This document shows positions 42,847 to 51,083 of a DNA stretch of 64,000 bases, piece after piece. A program made the translations under genes and the position numbers. Under the pieces are notes generated by a model. The model ran no database searches and had not been told where the DNA came from. It was given only the letters and a program-made list of their open reading frames with translations. Every line of letters starts with the position of its first letter. Position 1 is the stretch's first letter. The stretch is from an uncultured Corynebacterium sp. (lineage in GTDB: Bacteria > Actinomycetota > Actinomycetes > Mycobacteriales > Mycobacteriaceae): NCBI RefSeq assembly GCF_946221935.1, contig NZ_CAMIGN010000011.1, forward strand, positions 1 to 64,000, read 5' to 3'.

Positions 42847-43689
42847 ATGGATTTCAACATTCCTCCGCACCTAGCCACACGGCAGCCAACCGAGTCGCCG
42901 CCGGAGCAAGCGCAACTACAACAAACGGTGATCGTGACAGGTGCTGCTGGAGGCATCGGCCGCGAGTGTGTGCGCCTGCTACGACAGAACGATCACACCG
43001 TGATCGGCTGGGATCTACCGGAAGTAGACATCACCTCTTCAAACCCGACTGACCCACGCAGCCTGGAAAGCCACCTGTCGAAAGCACTGGCAGCTCACGG
43101 GCACATTGATGCACTCATCCACTGCGCGGGAACCTTAATCCCAGATAGCGCACTGACGGGCCCCACGGCAGTTGACACAGTTGACACAGTCTCGGGTATC
43201 GGTACGGACCCCGACGAGACCGGAGCCTGGGAAAACAACTTCGCTGTCAACGTCACCGGCTTAGCCCGCACATGCTCCGCAATCGCCCAGCACATGGTGG
43301 ATCGCGGCACTGGAGCAATTGTGGCAGTGACTTCCAATGCAGCAGCACAGCCCCGGGCACGCATGGCCTCCTATGGAGCTTCCAAAGCGGCAGCGACTGC
43401 CTGGTTGAAAACTCTGGCGCTAGAGTGCGCCCCACACGGAGTGCGCTGCAACAGCGTATCCCCTGGTTCCACAGACACCGCGATGCTACGCACCAGCTGG
43501 CACGGCGAGGATCGAGCCGCGCAGACCCTTGCCGGTGTACCGGAGGACTACCGGTTAGGCATCCCCTTACAACGCATCGCGCAGCCAGAAGATATCGCGG
43601 CAGCATGCCTCTTTCTTATCTCCCCTGCAGCCTGCCACATCACCATGCACGACCTCCGTGTTGATGGTGGCGCCACCCTAGATGCCTAG
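42847..43689 (+). CDS. 2,3-dihydro-2,3-dihydroxybenzoate dehydrogenase (EntA/DhbA-like SDR)
   Basis: Short-chain dehydrogenase, 280 residues from the ATG at 42847, chosen because a -10 element sits 7 nt upstream; an in-frame GTG at 42838 is less likely. The NAD motif is VTGAAGGIGRE, the structural NxAG-like region is IHCAGTL, the catalytic YxxxK is in ASYGASKAA with an upstream Ser region (VAVTSNAA), and HGVRCNSVSPGSTDTAML follows. It oxidises the isochorismatase product to DHB. It is the first gene of the DHB operon; the next gene encodes the other three DHB enzymes. Confidence 0.88.
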   Translation: MDFNIPPHLATRQPTESPPEQAQLQQTVIVTGAAGGIGRECVRLLRQNDHTVIGWDLPEVDITSSNPTDPRSLESHLSKALAAHGHIDALIHCAGTLIPDSALTGPTAVDTVDTVSGIGTDPDETGAWENNFAVNVTGLARTCSAIAQHMVDRGTGAIVAVTSNAAAQPRARMASYGASKAAATAWLKTLALECAPHGVRCNSVSPGSTDTAMLRTSWHGEDRAAQTLAGVPEDYRLGIPLQRIAQPEDIAAACLFLISPAACHITMHDLRVDGGATLDA

Positions 43690-43726
43690 CCTCTGTACCC
43701 CACCAGCCCAACGAAAGGTTATCTCT

Positions 43727-46700
43727 ATGGCGATTCCCCCCATTTCGCCCTATCCCCTCCCCACTCCATCCACCACACTGCCCGCCGATTGTCCGGCGAG
43801 ATCCTGGGCCCTGGAGCCCGCACGCGCAGCACTGCTGGTGCACGACATGCAGAAGTACTTCCTAGCTGCCTATGACTGGAACAAAGAACCGCTACACTCG
43901 GCGCTCGCCAACATCGCGCGCCTCATCACCACGGCGGATCAGCTGGGTATTCCTGTGTTCTATTCCGCCCAGCCGCCGCAACAGCACCCCACCCGACGAG
44001 GGCTCTTAAGCGATATGTGGGGACAAGGTTTACAAACAGCCGAGGAAGCGTCGATCATCAAAGAGTTGGCGCCAGGCAAGCATCACCAGATACTCACGAA
44101 GTGGCGCTATTCCGCATTCGAGCGCACGGACCTTTACCAGTCGCTGGCTTTCGCTCGGCGGGATCAGCTAATTATCACCGGGGTATATGGCCACATGGGC
44201 TGCAAGGTCACCGCGGTGGATGCGTTTATGAAGGACATTCAGCCGTTTGTGATCACGGACGGAATTGCGGATTTCACGGCACAGGACCACCAGGAAACGA
44301 TTGATTGGGTAGCCAAGCGCTGTGGAAGAAGCCTGGATACGGCCAGCGCGCTGAAACAGCTGGAGGTGCACGATGGTCCGCCCAGTGGGGAGGCTAGTGG
44401 CCCACCCAGCTTTGTCATGAGCGACAGCGACCAGACTCTGACAACCTGCGGCGTCAAAACTCGTTATGGCACGGTAGAGCAAGCCGCCGCAGCACTTCGT
44501 AGGGCGGCGGAGGCAGGACGGGAAGACGTCGTGGTGGGAGCGCTGCCCTTCGATCCAGACACAGCACCGGTATTGCTGGCCCCCGAGAGCTTTCAGCGGC
44601 ACGCGGGAGCTCCGCGTTGGAAGACGGCTCCATTGGTTCCCGACGTGGTGGACATCTCACAACGCCCCAGCCTGCAAGAGCATGGCCGGCGGGTTAGCCG
44701 TGCCGTGGAGGCGATTGGGCGTGGCGAGTTTCAAAAGGTGGTGCTTTCCCGCGAGGAGGAGTACACGCTGGCTAGCCCTGTGGAGCCGGAAGCCCTGCTA
44801 CGAGGGTTCATGGAAACCTCCGCCACGGGGCACGGGCACCTGGTAGCTACGACTAACGGCCCCGAAGAAGCTTTCTTCGTGGGATCTAGCCCGGAGCTAC
44901 TGATCCGCAAGGAAGGCGCGCGGATTGTTTCCCACCCGCTGGCCGGAACTATCGCTCGATCGGAGGACCCGGTGACGGACTGGGCGCGGGCAATTGAGCT
45001 CACGCTCTCCCACAAAGACATCGCCGAGCACCGCTTCGTGACCACGGCCATCCGGAAGGTTCTTGAACCCCTGTGTACTCAGCTACACGTTCCGGAATTA
45101 CCCACGCTGACCGCCACGTCGCACACCTGGCACCTAGGAACCCATATCGAAGGCACGTTGCGGAACCCTGATACCTCCGTTCTGGAGTTGGCTGCGTTGC
45201 TACACCCCACTCCGGCAGTCAATGGAGCACCGTCCGCTGCTGCGTTGGACTTTTTGCGCCAGCAGGAGCCGGAGCGGGGTCTGTACGGCGGCGCCATCGG
45301 ATACGCAGATTCCCACGGCGATGGCGAGTGGCGGGTAGCTATCCGAAGTGCCACGGTTCAAGGCTCCCAAGTGTCTGCCCGAGCCGGCGGCGGAATCGTT
45401 GCCGAATCCCAGCCAGACCAGGAGATCGAGGAAACCAACTTCAAACTCGGTCCGGTGCGTGCGCTGTTGGGACTGGCCGCAAAGGGAGATACAGAAGGCA
45501 CCGCGCAGCCCCCGTCAGCACACATAGCGCCCAATCCCGAGCCCCACCTCAGCCCGCTTAACGGAAGCCACGGCCCAGAGGTACTGGCCAACCACATGCC
45601 CCGTACCCTCGCGCAGGAATACCACCGCCAGGGAATATGGACCCACCACACCCACTGGGATGTCTTCCAGCAAACGGTTGCCACCTTTCCCAATCGACCC
45701 GCCACGACGGACGGCCACCGCAGCCTGTCCTGGCACGAACTAGACAACAGCGTCGAGACCGCCGCCCACTACCTTCACCAAGCCGGAGTACGCCGGGGCG
45801 ATGGCTGCATCCTGCAGCTTCCCAATAGTGTGGTGTTCCTCGAAACTCTCTTGGCATTATGGAAGCTCGGCGCCATTCCCATCTTCGCCTTGCCTGACCT
45901 CGGCTCCACGGAGGTGCGCCACTTCGCCAGCCACGCGCCAGCACGCTTCTACATCAGCACGTCACGCCCCGATCGGCACCTTGCGGGCGTCCACGCCACG
46001 CTACAAGAGCCGCTGGACGATGGCCGCACTGTTCGAGCGATCCTCATCGACGAGACCGCCGAATCTCCCTGGGCTACCGAATCAACGGGGCACTCGGAGG
46101 CTGCAAACGAAGAGTCACCCGCCCCTCCAACCGCCGATGTAGAAGCAGACGAGCTTGCGTTCCTGCAACTCTCCGGTGGCACGACCGGCCTACCGAAGCT
46201 AATCCCGCGAACCCATGCGGATTATCTCTATTCGATCCGTTGTGCGTTGCAAGCCTGTGACTTGGAGACGGAATCTTGCCTGCTCGTCGCTTTGCCCGCG
46301 GCGCATAACTTCACTCTCAGCTCGCCGGGAATTCTGGGTGCGCTGCTGCGCGGAGCGCACATCGTTTTCGCCAAATCACCGATGCCCAGCGATCTGCTGC
46401 CTGCCATTGACCGCCACGGTGCGACTCACCTCGCCCTGGTACCTCCGGCGGTACTGGGCATTCTCCACGCACCGGCCCGCGATCGCCACGACCTACGCAC
46501 TCTGCGCACGCTATGGGTGGGTGGGGCGAAGCTATCTGCCGAGGTGGCCCGCCGCATCCGGCCGGAACTCGACTGTCAACTGCAACAGGTTTTCGGCATG
46601 GCTGAGGGACTCGTAAACTTCACACCGTTAAACGCCTCGACCGAGGAAATAATCAATACACAGGGTCGCCCCATGAGCAGCCACGATGAGATTTGCATTG

Positions 46701-47233
46701 TTGATGACGCCACGCTCCCCCTCCCAGAAGGCCACCCCGGACACCTACTCACCCGCGGGCCGTACACGATCCGGGGCTATCACCGTGCTGAAGAGATCAA
46801 CTCTAGGGCATTCACCGAAGATGGCTTTTACATTACTGGCGACATCGTCACCGTCGACGATAGTGCTCTGACGGTTGTCGGCCGGGCAAAGGATCAGATC
46901 AACCGCGGTGGGGAAAAGGTGGCTCCGGAAGCAGTCGAAAACGCGTTGCTCAGCCATCCGGATATCCACGATGTTTCGGTGGTTGGCACTCCGGACGACA
47001 ATCTGGGCGAAGCCATCACGGCCTATGTGATCCTGAGGGATGGGGTGGATGATCTAACGCCACTTGCTGTCCGGAAGCATGCTCGGGCTGCCGGTATCGC
47101 GCGGTTCGCAGTACCGGACCACGTGCACATCGTGGAGGAGTTCCCCACCACCGGGGTGGGCAAAGTGAATAAACGAATCCAACAGAACAACGCAGATAGC
47201 ACGGCCGAACGGAAGATTGAGGTAGCGAACTAA
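43727..47233 (+). CDS. Trifunctional isochorismatase - isochorismate synthase - DHB-AMP ligase
   Basis: A single 1168-residue polypeptide. The ATG at 43727 has GAAAGG upstream and starts MAIPPISPYPLP, like EntB. Residues ~1-215: isochorismatase, with catalytic Asp 40 in LLVHDMQKYF, Lys 125 in LTKWRYSAF and GVYGHMGC at 152. Residues ~230-585: isochorismate synthase (EntC/DhbC), with QKVVLSRE at 336, HPLAGTIARSED at 403, HPTPAVNG at 493 and AGGGIVAESQPDQEIEE at 553. Residues ~620-1155: DHB-AMP ligase (EntE/DhbE), with LQLSGGTTGLPKLIPRTH at 813, HNFTLSSPG at 860, FGMAEGLVNFT and the C-terminal TGVGKVNKR. Between domains 2 and 3 lies a Pro/Ser/His-rich linker. The aryl carrier domain normally fused to EntB is a separate gene immediately downstream. 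All core motifs look intact, so each activity is probably functional. Confidence 0.92.
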   Translation: MAIPPISPYPLPTPSTTLPADCPARSWALEPARAALLVHDMQKYFLAAYDWNKEPLHSALANIARLITTADQLGIPVFYSAQPPQQHPTRRGLLSDMWGQGLQTAEEASIIKELAPGKHHQILTKWRYSAFERTDLYQSLAFARRDQLIITGVYGHMGCKVTAVDAFMKDIQPFVITDGIADFTAQDHQETIDWVAKRCGRSLDTASALKQLEVHDGPPSGEASGPPSFVMSDSDQTLTTCGVKTRYGTVEQAAAALRRAAEAGREDVVVGALPFDPDTAPVLLAPESFQRHAGAPRWKTAPLVPDVVDISQRPSLQEHGRRVSRAVEAIGRGEFQKVVLSREEEYTLASPVEPEALLRGFMETSATGHGHLVATTNGPEEAFFVGSSPELLIRKEGARIVSHPLAGTIARSEDPVTDWARAIELTLSHKDIAEHRFVTTAIRKVLEPLCTQLHVPELPTLTATSHTWHLGTHIEGTLRNPDTSVLELAALLHPTPAVNGAPSAAALDFLRQQEPERGLYGGAIGYADSHGDGEWRVAIRSATVQGSQVSARAGGGIVAESQPDQEIEETNFKLGPVRALLGLAAKGDTEGTAQPPSAHIAPNPEPHLSPLNGSHGPEVLANHMPRTLAQEYHRQGIWTHHTHWDVFQQTVATFPNRPATTDGHRSLSWHELDNSVETAAHYLHQAGVRRGDGCILQLPNSVVFLETLLALWKLGAIPIFALPDLGSTEVRHFASHAPARFYISTSRPDRHLAGVHATLQEPLDDGRTVRAILIDETAESPWATESTGHSEAANEESPAPPTADVEADELAFLQLSGGTTGLPKLIPRTHADYLYSIRCALQACDLETESCLLVALPAAHNFTLSSPGILGALLRGAHIVFAKSPMPSDLLPAIDRHGATHLALVPPAVLGILHAPARDRHDLRTLRTLWVGGAKLSAEVARRIRPELDCQLQQVFGMAEGLVNFTPLNASTEEIINTQGRPMSSHDEICIVDDATLPLPEGHPGHLLTRGPYTIRGYHRAEEINSRAFTEDGFYITGDIVTVDDSALTVVGRAKDQINRGGEKVAPEAVENALLSHPDIHDVSVVGTPDDNLGEAITAYVILRDGVDDLTPLAVRKHARAAGIARFAVPDHVHIVEEFPTTGVGKVNKRIQQNNADSTAERKIEVAN

Positions 47234-47457
47234 TGGAACCAATCACTGAAGACCAGTTGCGCGGATGTGTAGCCGAGACGATGAAGATGGAGCCAGCGGA
47301 GATCGAGGTTTCCGAGGAACTCTATGACCAGGGTATGAACTCTCTGCAGCTAGTTACGGTTCTCACTTGGCTGCAGGAGAAAGGCTACGATGTGAGCTTC
47401 GCCGACTTAGCGGAGGATACTCGGCTGACGGCCTGGATCGAACTGCTGGATAGTTAA
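47233..47457 (+). CDS. Free-standing aryl carrier protein
   Basis: A 74-residue carrier protein. The phosphopantetheine Ser lies in DQGMNSLQLV (about residue 37), and four-helix spacing is apparent. It ends at TAWIELLDS, resembling the end of the EntB carrier domain. The start overlaps the previous stop by one base (TAATG), so stoichiometric synthesis with the trifunctional enzyme is likely. It would receive DHB from the ligase domain and pass it to C1 of the NRPS. Confidence 0.87.
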   Translation: MEPITEDQLRGCVAETMKMEPAEIEVSEELYDQGMNSLQLVTVLTWLQEKGYDVSFADLAEDTRLTAWIELLDS

Positions 47458-47643
47458 GCTAGATGTGGGTCTAGGCGGGCAACAGGCTGACACCCGAACA
47501 GATGCAGGTGGGTGTGGCATGACTCGGTCACGTGTACACGCGGACGCACCGTGAGGGTCTCCACTCGCCATGGTCCACCCTCCAAACCTCACCCGTGCCT
47601 CCACTCTCCACGCTCAACGCTGCACTTTCCACGGGTCATCCGG

Positions 47644-47700
47644 GACAAATGTCCTAAACGCCCCGAAGTTAGACCCCCACGCCGGCAGTTACCTACCTCC
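47644..47700 (+). repeat. Composite direct repeat, right copy
   Basis: GACAAATGTCCT (47644-47655), 26 bp, then CCGGCAGTTACCTACCTCC (47682-47700). The blocks are identical to those at 25135-25181 in order and orientation; only the spacer differs. Together the copies bracket the siderophore biosynthesis genes. Confidence 0.75.
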
Positions 47701-47753
47701 GCTACACCCCAACAGCATTTGTCCCCTGCGAGGGCGTTAGCAAGAAACGAAAA

Positions 47754-47789
47754 AGACCCCCTACCACAGCAAGGTGCGGGAGGGGGTCT
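47754..47789 (-). terminator. Terminator of the S10 operon downstream of rpsQ
   Basis: AGACCCCCT (47754-47762) pairs with AGGGGGTCT (47781-47789), followed on the minus strand by CTTTTTCG. It lies about 65 bp past the rpsQ stop and separates the S10 transcript from the siderophore island. Confidence 0.8.
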
Positions 47790-47853
47790 AGCGCTACAGC
47801 CGCCTAAGCAGCCGTAGCTGCCATAGCAGGCTGAGCTCTCAGAGCTGCAGGGA

Positions 47854-48147
47854 CTAGCGAGCCTTCTCGATGATCTCGGTCAGGCGGAAGTGCTTGTCCT
47901 TGGACAGCGGGCGGGTCTCCTCGATGCGAACGCGGTCGCCTACGCCGGCGGTCTCGTTCTCATCGTGGACCTTCACGCGGGAGTTACGGCGCATGATCTT
48001 GCCGTACAGTGCGTGCTGCTTGCGGTCCTCAAGCTCGACCACAATGGTCTTGTTCATCTTGGTGGAAACAACGTATCCGGAGCGGACCTTGCGGGCGCCC
48101 TTCTCGTTCTCCACAGCTGCGTTGTCATTCACGGTTGCCTCACTCAT
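47854..48147 (-). CDS. rpsQ: 30S ribosomal protein S17
   Basis: S17, 97 residues, with KMNKTIVVELEDRKQHALYG, VHDENETAGVGDRVRI and ETRPLSKDKHFRL. A ~20-residue acidic N-terminal extension precedes the core. It is the last gene of the S10 operon here; its usual follower rplN is on the far side of the island. Start overlaps the rpmC stop by 4 bp. Confidence 0.97.
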   Translation of the reverse strand: MSEATVNDNAAVENEKGARKVRSGYVVSTKMNKTIVVELEDRKQHALYGKIMRRNSRVKVHDENETAGVGDRVRIEETRPLSKDKHFRLTEIIEKAR

Positions 48148-48377
48148 GCTGCGTCACCACCTGGGTTGGTAGACAGCCCGAGCTCGCGCTCGCGCAGGAC
48201 GGTGTAGATGCGGGCGATGTCGCGCTTGACAACACCCAGACGACGGTTGTTGGTCAGCTGGCCGGTCGCAGCCTGGAAGCGAAGGTTGAACAGTTCTTCC
48301 TTCGCCTCGCGCAGGCGGGTGGTCAGCTCTTCGTTGTTGAGCTCGCGGAGCTCATGTGCCGGAGTTCCGGTAGCCAT
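48144..48377 (-). CDS. rpmC: 50S ribosomal protein L29
   Basis: L29, 77 residues: ELRELNNEELTTRLREAKEE and the core LFNLRFQAATGQLTNNRRL followed by RRDIARI-like sequence. It overlaps rplP by one base and rpsQ by 4 bp. Confidence 0.97.
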   Translation of the reverse strand: MATGTPAHELRELNNEELTTRLREAKEELFNLRFQAATGQLTNNRRLGVVKRDIARIYTVLRERELGLSTNPGGDAA

Positions 48378-48793
48378 TAGAACTGATCCTCCTTCTTCAC
48401 GATGCGAACCTTGCAGGGCAGCTTGTTACCAGCGCGGCGCAGGGCCTCCAGAGCAACCTCTTCATTCGGGTAAGAGGCCTCGAAGAGGATACGACCCGGC
48501 TTGATGTTGGCAACCCACTTCTCCACAGGACCCTTACCGGAACCCATACGCACGCCGAGCGGCTTCTGGGTCAGCGGACGGTCCGGGAAGATGTTGATCC
48601 ACACCTTGCCGCCACGCTTCATGTGGCGGTTAATGGCGATACGAGCGGACTCGATCTGACGGTTGGTGATGTAGGTCGGCTCCAGGGCCTGCAGGCCGTA
48701 GTCGCCGAACGTTACGCGGTTGCCGCCCTTGGACACGCCACGACGGGTCGGGCGGTGCTGGCGACGGTACTTAACGCGCTTCGGGATAAGCAT
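48377..48793 (-). CDS. rplP: 50S ribosomal protein L16
   Basis: L16, 138 residues. MLIPKRVKYRRQHRPTRRG at the N-terminus, then KVWINIFPDRPLTQKPLGVR and GSGKGPVEKWVANIKPGRI. It follows rpsC by 5 bp. Confidence 0.98.
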   Translation of the reverse strand: MLIPKRVKYRRQHRPTRRGVSKGGNRVTFGDYGLQALEPTYITNRQIESARIAINRHMKRGGKVWINIFPDRPLTQKPLGVRMGSGKGPVEKWVANIKPGRILFEASYPNEEVALEALRRAGNKLPCKVRIVKKEDQF

Positions 48794-48798
48794 GTGTC

Positions 48799-49542
48799 TT
48801 AGCCCTCCTGCTTCTGCTCAGCGCGCTGGCGACGTGCGCCACCGCGACGTGGACGCTCACGACGACCGCGAGACGGGCGCTCGTCGCGTGCATTCATCAG
48901 GCTCTCGCGACGGCCACCGACAACGTCACCCTTGTAGATCCACACCTTGACGCCAATGCGTCCGAAAGTGGTGTGAGCCTCGTAGGTGCCGTAGTCGATC
49001 TCAGCGCGGAGGGTGTGCAGCGGAACGCGACCCTCGTGGTAGCGCTCGGTGCGACCCATCTCCGCGCCACCCAGGCGACCGGAGCAAACAACCTTGATGC
49101 CCTTGACCTGCGGCTGACGCATAGCGCCCTGGATTGCCTTGCGCATTGCACGACGGAAGGCAACGCGGTTGGTCAGCTGCTCAGCGATGGACTGTGCCAC
49201 CAGCTGTGCATTGGCATCGATGTTCTTGACTTCGAGGATGTTCAGCTGAACCTGCTTGCCGGTGAGCTTCTCCAGCTGGCCGCGGATGCGGTCAGCCTCG
49301 GAGCCACGACGGCCGATCACAATGCCCGGACGGGCAGTGTGGATGTCAACGCGAACCCGGTCGTGGGTGCGCTCGATGACAACGTCGGCGATGCCGGCGC
49401 GGTCAAGACCCTCGGACAGGAAGTCGCGGATCTTGATGTCCTCAGCGAGGTAGTCAGCGTACTGCTTGTCGGCGTACCAGCGGGAGCGCCACTCGGAAGT
49501 GATACCCAGCCGGAGGCCGTGGGGGTGGATTTTCTGGCCCAC
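48799..49542 (-). CDS. rpsC: 30S ribosomal protein S3
   Basis: S3, 247 residues, with MGQKIHPHGLRLGITSEWRS, the KH-domain segment GRRGSEADRIRGQLEKLTG and GVKVWIYKGDVVGGRRE. The C-terminus is a basic Arg/Gln/Glu-rich tail. It overlaps the rplV stop by one base. Confidence 0.98.
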   Translation of the reverse strand: MGQKIHPHGLRLGITSEWRSRWYADKQYADYLAEDIKIRDFLSEGLDRAGIADVVIERTHDRVRVDIHTARPGIVIGRRGSEADRIRGQLEKLTGKQVQLNILEVKNIDANAQLVAQSIAEQLTNRVAFRRAMRKAIQGAMRQPQVKGIKVVCSGRLGGAEMGRTERYHEGRVPLHTLRAEIDYGTYEAHTTFGRIGVKVWIYKGDVVGGRRESLMNARDERPSRGRRERPRRGGARRQRAEQKQEG

Positions 49543-49904
49543 TACTGAGCACTTCCCTTCTGGCTCTCGACGACCACAGTGATGTGGCTGGTGCGCTTGC
49601 GGACGTGGAAAGCACGACCCTGGGCGCGGGGACGGAAACGGCGCATGGTCGGACCCTCATCGGCGTAAGCCTCAGAGATGACCAGCGTCTGCGGATCCAA
49701 GCCGAAGTTGTTCTCGGCGTTGGCGGCGGCCGAAGCAACGACCTTCGCGACCGGCTCGGAAGCGGCCTGCGGAGCGTACTTCAGGATCGCCAGGGCGTCC
49801 TCGACGGACTTGCCACGGATCGTGTCGATCAGGCGGCGAGCCTTCATCGGAGTGACGCGGACGAAACGCGCGGTTGCGCGTGCGGTGGTTACGGTGTCAG
49901 ACAT
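49542..49904 (-). CDS. rplV: 50S ribosomal protein L22
   Basis: L22, 120 residues, including ARFVRVTPMKARRLIDTIRG, the tunnel-loop region MRRFRPRAQGRAFHVRKRTS and HITVVVE. Confidence 0.98.
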   Translation of the reverse strand: MSDTVTTARATARFVRVTPMKARRLIDTIRGKSVEDALAILKYAPQAASEPVAKVVASAAANAENNFGLDPQTLVISEAYADEGPTMRRFRPRAQGRAFHVRKRTSHITVVVESQKGSAQ

Positions 49905-49906
49905 AA

Positions 49907-50185
49907 TTATCGACGACCCTTCTTGTCGTCCTTGACGTGACCCTTGAAGGTCTTCGTAGGAGCGAACTCACCTAGCTTGTGACCGACCATGGAATCATCG
50001 ATGAACACCGGCACGTGCTTGCGACCGTCGTGGACGGCGAAAGTGTGGCCAATGAAATCGGGAAGAATGGTCGAGCGACGGGACCACGTCTTGATGACGT
50101 TCTTGTTGCCCTTTTCGTTCTGAGCGTCCACCTTCGCAAGGAGGTGTTCGTCGACGAATGGGCCCTTCTTCAGGCTGCGTGGCAT
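49907..50185 (-). CDS. rpsS: 30S ribosomal protein S19
   Basis: S19, 92 residues, MPRSLKKGPFVDEHLLAKVD, then WSRRSTILPDFIGHTFAVHD and LGEFAPTKTFKGHVKDDKKG. It lies 16 bp after rplB. Confidence 0.98.
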   Translation of the reverse strand: MPRSLKKGPFVDEHLLAKVDAQNEKGNKNVIKTWSRRSTILPDFIGHTFAVHDGRKHVPVFIDDSMVGHKLGEFAPTKTFKGHVKDDKKGRR

Positions 50186-50201
50186 TCTCTACTACCTCCT
50201 C

Positions 50202-51044
50202 TTAGCGCTTCTTGTTCTTGTTGGAGCGACGACGGCGAACGATCATCCGGTCGCTTGGACGGTTCGGCTTGCGGGTGCGTCCCTCAGGCTGACCCCAAGG
50301 AGACACAGGGTGACGACCACCGGAGGTCTTACCCTCACCACCACCGTGCGGGTGGTCAACCGGGTTCATCACAACACCGCGGACGGTCGGGCGAACGCCC
50401 TTCCAGCGCATACGGCCAGCCTTGCCCCAGCGGATGTTGATCTGCTCCTGGTTGCCGACCTCACCGATGGTTGCGCGGCAACGGATGTCAACGCGACGGA
50501 TCTCGGTGGACGGCATACGCAGAATTGCGTACTTGCCTTCCTTACCCAGCAGCTGGATGGAGGCACCAGCGGAACGAGCCATCTTGGCGCCGCCGCCCGG
50601 CTTCAGCTCCACAGCGTGGATGGTGGTACCGGTCGGGATGTTACGCAGCGGCAGGTTATTGCCAACCTTGATGTCAGCGTTCGGGCCGGACTCCAGCAGA
50701 GCGCCCTGCTTCAGACCACGCGGAGCGATGATGTAACGCTTCTCGCCATCGCGGTAGTGCAGCAGCGCAATGTTAGCGGTGCGGTTCGGGTCGTACTCGA
50801 TGTGAGCGACCTTGGCAATCACGCCGTCCTTGTCGTTACGACGGAAGTCGATAACGCGGTAGCGGCGCTTGTGGCCACCACCCTTGTGACGGGTAGTGAT
50901 GTGGCCGTGAACGTTACGGCCACCGGTCTTCGACAGCGGGCGCAGCAGAGACTTCTCGGGAGTTGAACGGGTAATTTCCGCGAACTCGGAGACAGAACTC
51001 TGGCGGCGACCCGGCGTAGTCGGCTTGTACTTACGAATAGCCAT
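50202..51044 (-). CDS. rplB: 50S ribosomal protein L2
   Basis: L2, 280 residues. Key stretches: GRNVHGHITTRHKGGGHKRR, the peptidyl-transferase-centre region PVRGVVMN-like sequence (TVRGVVMNPVDHPHGGGEGK) and the final SDRMIVRRRRSNKNKKR. Confidence 0.98.
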   Translation of the reverse strand: MAIRKYKPTTPGRRQSSVSEFAEITRSTPEKSLLRPLSKTGGRNVHGHITTRHKGGGHKRRYRVIDFRRNDKDGVIAKVAHIEYDPNRTANIALLHYRDGEKRYIIAPRGLKQGALLESGPNADIKVGNNLPLRNIPTGTTIHAVELKPGGGAKMARSAGASIQLLGKEGKYAILRMPSTEIRRVDIRCRATIGEVGNQEQINIRWGKAGRMRWKGVRPTVRGVVMNPVDHPHGGGEGKTSGGRHPVSPWGQPEGRTRKPNRPSDRMIVRRRRSNKNKKR

Positions 51045-51083
51045 ACTCTTGCTTCCTCTTTACCTTTCGGTATCCGGCCGCCC

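Larger units (their letters stand above)
47458..47853. other. Intergenic region between the DHB operon and rpsQ
   Basis: A 396-bp gap separating converging transcripts, without a gene. It holds the right composite repeat (47644-47700), an inverted partial copy (CATTTGTCCC near 47717) and the S10 terminator. No strong terminator is seen directly after the carrier protein gene. Confidence 0.6.
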
